DNA of 18,866 nt from Clostridia bacterium (GCA_017505675.1 JAFVOV010000058.1:1-18866), one strand, 5' to 3'; positions 6,254 through 13,111 are shown, counted from the stretch's first letter. Made by a program: numbers and translations. Notes: a model not told the origin generated them from the sequence alone.

Positions 6254-6766
6254 ATTAAAAAGGAACATCAAATCAACGCGGAGATACGCGATAGGGAAGT
6301 TCGTTTGATAGGCGAAACAGGTGAACAACTCGGAATCGTGTCGTCAAGAGAAGCGCTCCGCATCGCTGAAGAAAGTGGGCTTGACCTGGTGAAGATTTCA
6401 CCTAACGCAAATCCGCCCGTCTGCAAAGTTATGAACTACGGAAAGTATCTTTTCGAGCAGAACAAAAAGGCAAAAGAAGCAAAGAAGAACCAAAAAGTTG
6501 TAGAAATTAAAGAAGTTTGGCTGTCTATGACGATTGACGTTGGCGACCTTAACGTTAAGGCAAAGCAAGCGCAAAAGTTCTTGTCGGCAGGCAACAAGGT
6601 TAAAGTTTCTATCAGAATGAGGGGTCGCCAAATGGCGCACTCTGAACTCGGTCTTGAAGTTATGCAGAGATTTTACGAAATAGTAAAAGACTACGGAACT
6701 TTGGAAAAAAATCCGCTCACCGAAGGCAGGAACATCTGGATGATGCTTGCGCCGGTTAAAGCGTAA
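6254..6766 (+). CDS. infC: Translation initiation factor IF-3
   Basis: IF3 binds the 30S subunit, keeps it apart from 50S and proofreads start codons. From AUU at 6254 the product is 170 residues, matching the family (~170). The N-terminal domain opens INAEIRDREVRLIGETGEQL with the conserved IAEESGLDLVKISPNANPPV and CKVMNYGKYLFEQNKK. A Lys-rich linker and the C-terminal domain follow (EVWLSMTIDVGDL..., KVKVSIRMRGRQMAHSELG..., EGRNIWMMLAPVKA). Start: GAGAGGT (6239-6245) stands eight bases before AUU, the rare start codon known for infC in many bacteria, where it allows IF3 to repress its own synthesis. An in-frame ATG at 6197 would add 19 non-conserved residues, has no ribosome binding site and abuts a terminator U-run, so I reject it. 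First gene of an operon with rpmI and rplT. Confidence 0.95.
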   Translation: MKKEHQINAEIRDREVRLIGETGEQLGIVSSREALRIAEESGLDLVKISPNANPPVCKVMNYGKYLFEQNKKAKEAKKNQKVVEIKEVWLSMTIDVGDLNVKAKQAQKFLSAGNKVKVSIRMRGRQMAHSELGLEVMQRFYEIVKDYGTLEKNPLTEGRNIWMMLAPVKA

Positions 6767-6800
6767 ACTTAATTTATAAAAAATAACGGAGGATATAATT

Positions 6801-6998
6801 ATGCCTAAAATGAAAACCAAAAGTGCGGCTAAAAAACGTTTTAAGATGACCGCGACCGGCAAGATTAAACGCGCTTGCTCGGGTAAAAACCACATTTTAA
6901 CCAAGAAAGACAGAAAGAGAAAGAACAACTTGTGCGCAGGCGCATACGTTGACGTTACTCAAGAAAAGACCGTAAAGACGCTTATTTACAATAAGTAA
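6801..6998 (+). CDS. rpmI: 50S ribosomal protein L35 (bL35)
   Basis: 65 residues, the family size, very basic, with the characteristic start MPKMKTKSAAKKRFKMTATG and the internal KNHILTKKDRKRKNNL. bL35 is a small protein of the large ribosomal subunit. GGAGG (6788-6792) lies eight bases before the ATG. It sits 34 bases after infC and 22 bases before rplT, the invariant order of this operon. Confidence 0.97.
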   Translation: MPKMKTKSAAKKRFKMTATGKIKRACSGKNHILTKKDRKRKNNLCAGAYVDVTQEKTVKTLIYNK

Positions 6999-7020
6999 TA
7001 CATTATAAGGAGATTTAATT

Positions 7021-7371
7021 ATGCGTATTAAAAGAGCTGTTAACGCTGTAAAGAAGCGTAGAAAAATATTAAAACTCGCTAAAGGTTATTTTGGCGGAAG
7101 AAGTAAGAGATATAGAGTAGCAAGAGAAGCCGTTATGAAGGCTCAACTCTACGCTTACGTTGGAAGAAAGTCAAAGAAAAGAGATTTTAGAACTCTTTGG
7201 ATTGCGCGTATCAACGCTGCAACAAGAATGAACGGACTTTCTTATAGCAAGTTTATGTTCGGTTTGAAGAAAGCAGGTATTGACCTTAACAGAAAGGTAC
7301 TTGCAGAAATCGCGGTTTCCGACGCTGCGGCATTTACCGCACTTTGCGAAAAAGCAAAAGCGAATATCTAA
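7021..7371 (+). CDS. rplT: 50S ribosomal protein L20 (bL20)
   Basis: 116 residues, starting MRIKRAVNAVKKRRKILKLA with the family block GYFGGRSKRYRVAREAVMKA and RDFRTLWIARINAATRMNGL. bL20 is an early 23S rRNA assembly protein and, in Firmicutes and E. coli, the feedback regulator of this operon by binding the leader or an operator in the mRNA. AAGGAG precedes the ATG. A hairpin follows the stop, closing the ribosomal operon. Confidence 0.97.
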   Translation: MRIKRAVNAVKKRRKILKLAKGYFGGRSKRYRVAREAVMKAQLYAYVGRKSKKRDFRTLWIARINAATRMNGLSYSKFMFGLKKAGIDLNRKVLAEIAVSDAAAFTALCEKAKANI

Positions 7372-7382
7372 TATTAGTAAAT

Positions 7383-7416
7383 TAAAGCCTACCTTGAATA
7401 AAGTTAGGCTTTATTT
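7383..7416 (+). terminator. Terminator after rplT
   Basis: TAAAGCCTA (7383-7391) pairs with TAGGCTTTA (7405-7413), with a smaller CTT/AAG pairing inside the loop, followed by TTTA. The U-run is short, so it may be leaky; the next start codon is only 11 bases further on. Confidence 0.6.
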
Positions 7417-7424
7417 AGATAATT

Positions 7425-8150
7425 ATGATTACGTCAAAACAAAACTCGCTTATAAAAGAAATTCGCTCTCTTTCAGATAAAAAATTCCGTGATAGGTTAG
7501 GCGTTTTCGTTATAGAAGGCGTTAAGCCTGTTAAAGAAGCAATGGCGCTTGGGTTATCCGTGCGCAATATCGTTTGTACGGAAAGGGGCTTAAATCAAAT
7601 TCCGCCGTCAGAACTAAACGTTGAAACGGTTACGGAAGAAGTTTTTTCTTATATAAGTGAAGAAAGCACGCCACAAGGCGTTTTAGCGGTGGTTTATAAA
7701 CCCACTCTCGCCTTACAAAAGCCAAAAGGCAAATGCTTGTTTTTAGACGGGGTTGCAGACCCTGCGAACGTTGGCGCTATAATTAGAACGGCTGTGGCTG
7801 CGGGGTATACCGATATTTACACCACGCCGGACTGCGCAGACCCCTATTCACAAAAAGCCGTACGCGCTAGTATGAGCGGAATTTTCCGCGCGCGCGTTTA
7901 CCGCGCTAATAGGGAAGAACTTTTGTCTATAATAAACTTGCCTATAGTAGTTGCGGATATGAACGGTGAAAACGTTTTTAACGCTAAAATTAAAGGGGAC
8001 TTTTGTCTAGTTATCGGCAATGAAGGCAGGGGCGTAAGTGAAACGCTTAAAAATTTGGCAAGCGTGGTTGTAAGTATACCTATGGAAAACGGAATGGAAA
8101 GTTTAAACGCCGCCGTTTCCGCAGGAATTTTGATGTATAATTTAAGGTAA
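7425..8150 (+). CDS. TrmH/SpoU-family RNA 2'-O-methyltransferase (rRNA methylase)
   Basis: 241 residues. An N-terminal substrate-binding domain (MITSKQNSLIKEIRSLSDKK..., FVIEGVKPVKEAM) precedes a SPOUT knot domain. That domain has the three SpoU motifs: DPANVGAIIRTA (N115, R121), LVIGNEGRGVS (196-205) and IPMENGMESLNAAVSAGI (218-235). SpoU enzymes methylate a ribose 2'-OH in 23S rRNA or tRNA using S-adenosylmethionine; the target cannot be read from sequence. The gene often follows rplT in Firmicutes. No Shine-Dalgarno is visible before the ATG and no promoter is clear, so how it is started is open: read-through of the preceding hairpin is most likely. The YebC gene follows after 29 bases. 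Confidence 0.88.
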   Translation: MITSKQNSLIKEIRSLSDKKFRDRLGVFVIEGVKPVKEAMALGLSVRNIVCTERGLNQIPPSELNVETVTEEVFSYISEESTPQGVLAVVYKPTLALQKPKGKCLFLDGVADPANVGAIIRTAVAAGYTDIYTTPDCADPYSQKAVRASMSGIFRARVYRANREELLSIINLPIVVADMNGENVFNAKIKGDFCLVIGNEGRGVSETLKNLASVVVSIPMENGMESLNAAVSAGILMYNLR

Positions 8151-8179
8151 CACACTTTTTATTAAAAGGAGAAATATTT

Positions 8180-8920
8180 ATGTCAGGACATAGTCACGCT
8201 GCGAATATCGCGGCTAAAAAAGCAAAAACCGACGCGGTTAAAGGTAAAATTTTTACTAAAGTAGGTAGAGAAATTGCCGTTGCCGCTAAATCAAATCCCG
8301 ACCCCACAACGAATAGCAAACTTGCCGACGCTATTGCAAAAGCAAAAGCAGTTAATATGCCTAACGATAACATCAAAAGATGTATTGCAAAGGCTTCGGG
8401 GGAACTTAACGGTGACAATTACGAAGAATTGACTTACGAAGGTTACGGCCCTGCAGGAAGCGCCGTTATTATTAAGACGCTTACCGATAACAAAAACCGT
8501 ACCGTAGATTATATCCGTACCGCTATGAGAAAGCACGGTGGTTCACTTGGCAACGCAGGTTGCGTATCGTTTACTTTCTCTAATCTCGGCGTTATCGTTG
8601 TTGAAAGAACGCCTGATTTAGAAGAAGATGCGGTTATGGAATTTGCGCTTGATGCCGGCGCAGACGATTTTATTGCTGAAGACGACGCGTTTGTAGTTTA
8701 CACTACTCCGTCAAACTTTTCCGCAGTAAGAAAGTATCTTGAAGAAAAAGGTCTTAACTTCTTTGAAGCGCAAGTTGAAATGGTGCCCCAAAACAAAATC
8801 ACTTTAAGTGATGAAGACCTTGTTAAGTTTAACAAATTAGTTAGCGCGCTTGAAGACCTTGACGACGTTCAGAACGTTTACCACAACGTAGACCTTCCTG
8901 AAGAAGACGAAGAAGAATAA
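8180..8920 (+). CDS. YebC/PmpR/TACO1 family protein
   Basis: 246 residues, the family length, opening MSGHSHAANIAAKKAKTDAV then KGKIFTKVGREI, with later family blocks NMPNDNIKRCIAKASGELNG, YEGYGPAGSAVIIKTLTDNK, VSFTFSNLGVIVVE and an acidic tail. YebC proteins were long annotated as transcription regulators; recent work on bacterial and mitochondrial (TACO1) members supports a role on the ribosome in relieving stalls at proline runs. The usual SK-W in MSGHSKW is replaced by SHAA here. AAAAGGAG lies upstream of the ATG. It ends at a double hairpin terminator. Confidence 0.92.
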   Translation: MSGHSHAANIAAKKAKTDAVKGKIFTKVGREIAVAAKSNPDPTTNSKLADAIAKAKAVNMPNDNIKRCIAKASGELNGDNYEELTYEGYGPAGSAVIIKTLTDNKNRTVDYIRTAMRKHGGSLGNAGCVSFTFSNLGVIVVERTPDLEEDAVMEFALDAGADDFIAEDDAFVVYTTPSNFSAVRKYLEEKGLNFFEAQVEMVPQNKITLSDEDLVKFNKLVSALEDLDDVQNVYHNVDLPEEDEEE

Positions 8921-8942
8921 TTTTTAATTTATGCGTATAATT

Positions 8943-8995
8943 TTACCTTACTTGCTAATACTTTGAGTATCGGTGGTAAGGTAATTTTATTTATT
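8943..8995 (+). terminator. Terminator after yebC (nested hairpin)
   Basis: TTACCTTAC (8943-8951) pairs with GTAAGGTAA (8976-8984). A second small stem ATACT/AGTAT is nested in the loop, and TTTTATTTATT follows. Confidence 0.75.
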
Positions 8996-9086
8996 AACCT
9001 GAATTTTTAAAAATTACGTTTTATTTACTGCCGTTAAAATATTCCGCAAAAAATTTTATTCGGCAGTTAAATATAAAAAAATGATA

Positions 9087-9115
9087 ATTCGCTCCGAATA
9101 AAAAGCGGAGCGAAT
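9087..9115 (-). terminator. Hairpin with a minus-strand U-run
   Basis: The 10-bp stem ATTCGCTCCG/CGGAGCGAAT is followed on the minus strand by TATCATTTTTTT, a good intrinsic terminator for leftward transcription, yet no leftward gene is present. On the plus strand it stacks directly against the next hairpin. Confidence 0.45.
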
Positions 9116-9116
9116 C

Positions 9117-9146
9117 GGGCGTAATTTTACGCCCTTTTCTTGTTTT
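9117..9146 (+). terminator. Orphan plus-strand terminator
   Basis: GGGCGTAA (9117-9124) and TTACGCCC (9127-9134) form a compact GC-rich stem followed by TTTTCTTGTTTT. No gene ends just upstream, so it would terminate read-through from yebC or an unannotated RNA. Confidence 0.55.
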
Positions 9147-9217
9147 AATATAAGCGCGAAGCGCAAGAGATAGGATAAAAAAAGTATCCTGATAGGGTAA
9201 GACTTGTAAAATCTGGA

Positions 9218-9245
9218 GTCTTTTTTTAATAAGTTAAAAAAAGAC
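9218..9245. repeat. Perfect 12-bp inverted repeat
   Basis: GTCTTTTTTTAA (9218-9229), loop TAAG, TTAAAAAAAGAC (9234-9245). Its left arm also supplies the AGTCTT that can pair with AAGACT at 9199-9204, so two exclusive pairings exist. Confidence 0.7.
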
Positions 9246-9257
9246 GGGGAACAAGAT

Positions 9258-9286
9258 TTGACAAATCACGGGCTTTGTGCTATATT
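9258..9286 (+). promoter_or_regulatory. Strong extended -10 sigma-A promoter of a small RNA
   Basis: TTGACA (9258-9263), exactly 17 bases, TATATT (9281-9286), with TG one base upstream of the -10. GATTT/AAATC (9255-9267) flank the -35. The palindrome TAACCAC/GTGGTTA (9286-9304) overlaps the start site. No coding sequence follows for 300 bases. Confidence 0.8.
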
Positions 9287-9292
9287 AACCAC

Positions 9293-9399
9293 AGAAGGTG
9301 GTTAGCGGAATCTGTCCGAAAACAGAAGCAGGATATGTACGATTTCTAGTATCGTAAGTATCAGTTGGAGAAACTGCAAAACTAACCACTTTTTATTTT
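9293..9399 (+). ncRNA. Candidate small RNA, ~105 nt, closed four-way junction
   Basis: From the start predicted by the promoter (about 9293) to the T-run at 9390-9399 the sequence folds by eye into a cloverleaf-like shape. The 5' end (9293-9305) pairs with CTAACCACTTTTT (9382-9394) over 13 positions including two G-U pairs. Inside are three hairpins: TCTGT/ACAGA (9311-9315/9322-9326), TACGAT/ATCGTA (9338-9343/9351-9356) and CAGTT/AACTG (9362-9366/9372-9376). The closing stem plus U-run also serves as the terminator. It is not a tRNA: loops and conserved bases do not fit. I cannot match it to a known riboswitch or sRNA family. The protease gene starts 190 bases later, so a free-standing sRNA is more likely than a 5' leader. 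Confidence 0.68.
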
Positions 9400-9510
9400 A
9401 AAGTTTTTGCAACAAAATCATTTATTTATTTGTTTAATGAATATAAGTAAAGCGTTAGATATAAAAAAATAATAAATATTTTTAAATTTTTAAGTTATTT
9501 TTAAGTAAAG

Positions 9511-9592
9511 TATGGTAGAATAAGAATATAAAGTAAATTATAAGCGTTTAATTTTTAAGCGCTTGCGATATATTCTTATAAGGAGCAGTTTG
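9511..9592 (+). promoter_or_regulatory. Possible promoter and 5' leader of the protease gene
   Basis: TGGTAGAAT (extended -10, hexamer 9516-9521) lies 71 bases before the ATG, with no clear -35. TAAGAATATA (9521-9530) and TATATTCTTA (9569-9578) form a perfect 10-bp inverted repeat around a nested AAGCG/CGCTT pair, ending just before the AAGGAG (9580-9585). The arms could be a DNA operator or a leader fold near the ribosome binding site. Confidence 0.4.
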
Positions 9593-10846
9593 ATGAAAAA
9601 ATTTATTAAAAGCGCTATAAGTTTTACTGCAATAATAGTTTTGTGTTTATCAATTGCAGGGTGTTCGTTGTTTAAAGCGCCGGATAAAGGCAGTATTGAT
9701 AATATTGATGATTCTAAAGTGTTGGCGTCAACCTTAAATTTCGCTACGCAAAACGTATCGGAACGCAAACTTTTAACGGGCGCTGAAGCGTGCGCGCTAG
9801 TTGAGCGTTCAGTCGTTGCGCTTGAAATTGTTTATCAAGGCGGAACTTCTTACGGTTCGGGTGTAATAATTCAAAATGAAGACGCAGACGCAAATAGTAA
9901 AATATTTTATATAATAACTTGCCATCACGTTATTTCTTCTTTAGGAACTATTAACGTTTACGTTCCTGATGAAAACGGTAGAAACTTTACTGACGGTGAT
10001 TATAATTCAGAATATAAGTTTACCGGCGTTATAGATAATAAAATTCATACCGATAAAGCGGTAACGCTAGTTGGTGGCGATAAAGACGGTGATATTGCCG
10101 TTTTGAAACTCAACACAACCGGTAAAAACGTCAATATAGTTTCTGCAAACGTACCCGTTGAAGGTTACAGCGTTAAAAAGGGCGAAGAAGTTTTTGCCGT
10201 TGGTAACCCTACCGGTCAGTTGCCCGGAACTTATCAAGACGGCGTTATAGGCTATATTGAAAGGGAAGCAACAATTAACAGCGTTGGCATTATGAGCCTT
10301 TATCAAATTAACGTTGATATCACGCACGGTAACTCTGGTGGCGGATTGTTTAATATGTACGGCGAACTTATAGGCATAACAAACGCGGGTAGTGATGAAA
10401 ACGAAGGGCTTAACTACTCTATTCCTTTTGAAGGTACTGATAGTTTCGTCACCGTTGCAAAACAACTTATTGCAACCGCAACCGATAGTAACTACGGCTA
10501 CGTTAGCGGAAGATGGTCGCTTGGGATAACCATTGCGGATAAAACCAACTTTGGTCTTGTCGTAAACAGCGTTGAAACAGGAAGCGACGCTGATAAAGCG
10601 GGCGTTTTGGCAAATGACGTTATCGTTGGGATAAAATATACGGATAAAAACAATCAACCCGTATCAAAAGAAGTTTCGTCTTCAAGTTCGTTTACTTTGG
10701 TGTATTACGAAATTAAAGAATTTTTAACTTCAGGCGATAAAATATCTTTGATTGTAAACAGGGGTTCGCCTATAAATCAGACTTTAGAATTAACCCTAAC
10801 TCAAAATATTTTCTGTGATACTGGGTTTTATCCAACGGCTGAATAA
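9593..10846 (+). CDS. Lipoprotein HtrA/DegP-like serine protease with PDZ domain
   Basis: 417 residues from the ATG at 9593, set by AAGGAG (9580-9585). A lipoprotein signal peptide comes first: basic MKKFIK, a hydrophobic stretch and the lipobox SIAGC with the lipidated Cys24. Next is a trypsin-like domain with the triad His112 (ITCHHVI), Asp167 (DGDIAVLKL) and Ser248 (THGNSGGGLF), all intact. A C-terminal PDZ domain starts near 308 (RWSLGITIADKT... SVETGSDADKAGVLANDVIV). HtrA proteins degrade or refold damaged proteins outside the cytoplasm; most Firmicute members are anchored by a transmembrane helix, so a lipid anchor is a less common arrangement. It stands alone between the small-RNA region and the ruv operon and ends at a strong terminator. 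Confidence 0.92.
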   Translation: MKKFIKSAISFTAIIVLCLSIAGCSLFKAPDKGSIDNIDDSKVLASTLNFATQNVSERKLLTGAEACALVERSVVALEIVYQGGTSYGSGVIIQNEDADANSKIFYIITCHHVISSLGTINVYVPDENGRNFTDGDYNSEYKFTGVIDNKIHTDKAVTLVGGDKDGDIAVLKLNTTGKNVNIVSANVPVEGYSVKKGEEVFAVGNPTGQLPGTYQDGVIGYIEREATINSVGIMSLYQINVDITHGNSGGGLFNMYGELIGITNAGSDENEGLNYSIPFEGTDSFVTVAKQLIATATDSNYGYVSGRWSLGITIADKTNFGLVVNSVETGSDADKAGVLANDVIVGIKYTDKNNQPVSKEVSSSSSFTLVYYEIKEFLTSGDKISLIVNRGSPINQTLELTLTQNIFCDTGFYPTAE

Positions 10847-10862
10847 AGGTTAAATTAAAGTT

Positions 10863-10899
10863 AAATATCCATCCGATAAATAGCGGGTGGATATTTTTT
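10863..10899 (+). terminator. Terminator after the protease gene
   Basis: AAATATCCATCCG (10863-10875) pairs with CGGGTGGATATTT (10884-10896) with one G-U pair and an 8-base loop. The T-run continues to 10899. Confidence 0.9.
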
Positions 10900-10914
10900 G
10901 TTTTGCCGTTTTTA

Positions 10915-10943
10915 TTGACTTTTATTATAAAATAAAGTACAAT
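10915..10943 (+). promoter_or_regulatory. Sigma-A promoter of the ruv operon
   Basis: TTGACT (10915-10920), 17-base spacer, TACAAT (10938-10943). The ruvC ATG is only ten bases past the end of the -10, so the mRNA would begin within a few bases of the start codon. Confidence 0.8.
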
Positions 10944-10952
10944 TATATAAGT

Positions 10953-11447
10953 ATGATAATAGTCGGCTTTGACCCCGGTCTTGCAACGCTTGGTTACGGG
11001 GTAATAAAAACTCATCCGCGCCAAAAAACCGAAATGGTTGATTACGGCATTGTTTCCACCCCCAAGGACGAAAACCTTGCGGTGCGCCTTGCAATGCTTG
11101 AAAAGGGCGTTAAACAAATTATTGATACTTATAAGCCAGACGAAATCGCTATTGAAGAATTATTCTTTGCAAAAAACGTTAAAACGGGTATTGCCGTTGC
11201 TCACGCAAGGGGTGTTATACTGCTTACCGCCATTAAAGAGTGTGGCAAGATTTTTGAATATACTCCGCTCCAAATTAAACAGGCGCTTACAGGTTACGGC
11301 AGGGCGGAAAAAATTCAAATACAACAAATGGTAAAAACTATGTTGGGGCTTAAAGGCATACCGCGCCCAGACGACGCTGCGGATGCTTTGGCGGTGGCGC
11401 TTTGTCATTCGCACACTAATAAACTTGGCGGATTATTTTCATTATAA
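10953..11447 (+). CDS. ruvC: Holliday junction resolvase RuvC
   Basis: 164 residues, the usual length. RuvC is a dimeric RNase H-fold endonuclease that cuts Holliday junctions within the RuvABC complex. The acidic active site is present: Asp7 in MIIVGFDPGLATLGYG, the IEELFFAKN glutamate (~66) and the C-terminal PRPDDAADALAVALCH aspartates. The ATG at 10953 fits the family N-terminus precisely. There is no Shine-Dalgarno, and the promoter lies so close that a leaderless mRNA is likely. ruvA starts ten bases after the stop, then ruvB, queA and tgt, so this is one operon. Confidence 0.95.
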   Translation: MIIVGFDPGLATLGYGVIKTHPRQKTEMVDYGIVSTPKDENLAVRLAMLEKGVKQIIDTYKPDEIAIEELFFAKNVKTGIAVAHARGVILLTAIKECGKIFEYTPLQIKQALTGYGRAEKIQIQQMVKTMLGLKGIPRPDDAADALAVALCHSHTNKLGGLFSL

Positions 11448-11456
11448 AGGTGTTTT

Positions 11457-12053
11457 ATGATAGGTTATATTAAAGGGAACGTGTTATCGGCTTTAGATGG
11501 CGTGGTTCTTCTTGAAAACAACGGAATAGGTTATGAAATCACTTGCTCTGCGGAAGTGTATCAAAAACTGCTCGCTGATAAAAAGGGTGAAGTATACACT
11601 TATCTTGCCGTAAGGGAAGACGGCGTTTCGCTATACGGCTTTATTAGCGCGGAAGAAAAGAAAATGTTTTTAAAGTTAATTTCCGTTTCTGGGGTTGGTC
11701 CTAAAATGGGGATTACCGTTCTTTCTAATATGAAACTTAAAGATTTAGCGTTAAAAATTGCAACTTCTGACGTTAAAGGTTTATCTTCAGTTAAAGGGCT
11801 TGGTAAAAAGACAGCCGAGCGCATAATTTTAGAACTGCGTGAAAAAATCAGCGAAGAAGAAACTTTAAGCGCAAATTCAACCGATACTTTAAGCGCGGAA
11901 GTTATTACTAAAGATAATGAAGACGCTATTATTGCGCTAATGAGTTTAGGGTTTACAAAACAAGAGTGCGTTAAAGCCGTAAAAGAAGCAAAAGACAACG
12001 GTTTAAGTAATATTGAACAGGTTATAGCGTATGCTATTAAGCATATTAAATAA
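11457..12053 (+). CDS. ruvA: Holliday junction branch migration protein RuvA
   Basis: 198 residues. RuvA tetramers bind the four-way junction and load RuvB. Domain I (1-65) is an OB fold (MIGYIKGNVLSALDGVVLLE). Domain II holds two helix-hairpin-helix motifs (LISVSGVGPKMG, ~74-85, and VKGLGKKTAERI, ~112-123). After an acidic linker (ISEEETLSANSTD), domain III (~152-198) contacts RuvB. AAAGGTG precedes the ATG. It sits between ruvC (10 bases) and ruvB (8 bases). Confidence 0.96.
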   Translation: MIGYIKGNVLSALDGVVLLENNGIGYEITCSAEVYQKLLADKKGEVYTYLAVREDGVSLYGFISAEEKKMFLKLISVSGVGPKMGITVLSNMKLKDLALKIATSDVKGLSSVKGLGKKTAERIILELREKISEEETLSANSTDTLSAEVITKDNEDAIIALMSLGFTKQECVKAVKEAKDNGLSNIEQVIAYAIKHIK

Positions 12054-12061
12054 GGGGCGTT

Positions 12062-13111
12062 ATGGAAGAAGAAAGATTAGTTACAAGCACTAAAAATGAA
12101 GTCGATTCTGATATAGAAAATATACTCCGCCCAAAGTCAATGGACGGTTACGTTGGGCAGGAAAAAGTTAAAGATAATCTTGCGGTAAGCATTGCTGCGG
12201 CAAAAATGCGTTCCGAGGCGCTTGACCACGTTCTTTTATACGGCCCTGCGGGGTTAGGTAAAACTACGCTTGCGCACATTATCGCAAACGAATTAGGCAC
12301 GCAACTTAAAGTTACCAGCGGGCCTGCTATAGAGCGCGCTGGTGATTTAGCGGCAATACTTACAAACCTTAACGAGCGCGACGTTTTATTTATTGACGAA
12401 ATCCACCGCTTAAACCATAACGTTGAAGAAATACTATATCCTGCTATGGAAGACTATATTTTAGATTTTATAATCGGTAAAGGTCCGTCGGCAAGAAACG
12501 TTCAAATTCCGTTACCTAAATTTACGCTTATAGGCGCAACCACTAAAGCAGGCATGCTTTCCGCGCCTTTGCGCGATAGGTTCGGCGTGATATGTAGGTT
12601 AGAAACTTATTCGGTTAAAGAACTTACTGAAATAGTAGAGCGCGCTGCAAAAATGCTTTCTTTAAGTATTGAAAGTTCGGCGGCGGAAGAAATTGCAAAG
12701 CGCAGTCGCGGTACGCCAAGAATTGCTAATAGGCTTTTAAAGCGCGTGCGTGATTATTCTATCGTAAAGGGGCATGACGTTATTGTTTTATCAGACGCGC
12801 AAGGCGCTCTTAAAATGCTTGAGATAGATGAACTTGGGCTTGACGCGATAGACGTTAAACTTCTTAAATCTATGGCGGAAAAGTTCGGTGGCGGGCCGTG
12901 TGGGTTAGATACCCTTGCCGCTACCATTAACGAAGATGGAAACACTATTGAAGACGTTTACGAACCGTATCTTCTTCAACTCGGCTTTATAGCGCGTACG
13001 CCAAGGGGCAGGGCGCTACTTAAACGTGGTTATGAACACATAGGGCTAACAATGCCCGAAGACAGGCAACAGCAACTTGCAGTATTTATGAAAAATGATG
13101 AAAACGTCTGA
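12062..13111 (+). CDS. ruvB: Holliday junction branch migration ATPase RuvB
   Basis: 349 residues. A AAA+ hexameric motor that drives branch migration with RuvA. It shows Walker A GPAGLGKTT (61-69), Walker B FIDEIHRL (110-117, D112/E113), sensor 1 IGATTKAGML (157-166), arginine-finger region APLRDRFG (168-175) and sensor 2 RGTPRIANRLL. A winged-helix end is visible in GLDTLAATINEDGNTIEDVY and RTPRGRALLKRGYEHI. AAGGGG lies before the ATG. Its 3' end overlaps the start of queA by about 17 bases, so queA is probably translated by coupling. Confidence 0.97.
   Translation: MEEERLVTSTKNEVDSDIENILRPKSMDGYVGQEKVKDNLAVSIAAAKMRSEALDHVLLYGPAGLGKTTLAHIIANELGTQLKVTSGPAIERAGDLAAILTNLNERDVLFIDEIHRLNHNVEEILYPAMEDYILDFIIGKGPSARNVQIPLPKFTLIGATTKAGMLSAPLRDRFGVICRLETYSVKELTEIVERAAKMLSLSIESSAAEEIAKRSRGTPRIANRLLKRVRDYSIVKGHDVIVLSDAQGALKMLEIDELGLDAIDVKLLKSMAEKFGGGPCGLDTLAATINEDGNTIEDVYEPYLLQLGFIARTPRGRALLKRGYEHIGLTMPEDRQQQLAVFMKNDENV

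Larger units (their letters stand above)
8996..9257. other. Gene-free stretch of consecutive hairpins (possible structured RNAs)
   Basis: No coding frame of note. In order I see: ACTGCCG (9027-9033)/CGGCAGT (9061-9067) with inner AAAAT/ATTTT; a perfect 10-bp stem ATTCGCTCCG (9087-9096)/CGGAGCGAAT (9106-9115); the terminator-like GGGCGTAA/TTACGCCC (9117-9134) with a T-rich tail; GCGC-GAA-GCGC (9154-9164); AGGATA (9172-9177)/TATCCT (9185-9190); AAGACT (9199-9204)/AGTCTT (9217-9222) followed by Ts; and a 12-bp inverted repeat at 9218-9245. A weak promoter (TTTACG 9126-9131, 17 bases, TATAAG 9149-9154) could drive a ~65-nt RNA ending in the T-run at 9221-9227. I recognise no known RNA family. Confidence 0.5.

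Noticed and set aside
6398..6928. Minus-strand frame of 176 codons across infC and rpmI
   Set aside because: Antisense shadow of two certain genes and their spacer; no start signal and no homology recognised.
9337..9351. Tiny ATG-TAC-GAT-TTC-TAG frame inside the small RNA
   Set aside because: Four codons, poor ribosome binding site spacing, and the bases are explained by the hairpin stem.
9298..9389. The small-RNA region as a tRNA (cloverleaf-like shape)
   Set aside because: Arm lengths, a 5-base third loop without the TTC-purine-A pattern and the lack of a fitting anticodon arm exclude a tRNA.
10067..10657. Minus-strand frame of 196 codons inside the protease gene
   Set aside because: Antisense shadow of a gene with an intact catalytic triad; composition is Val/Asn/Cys-rich noise.
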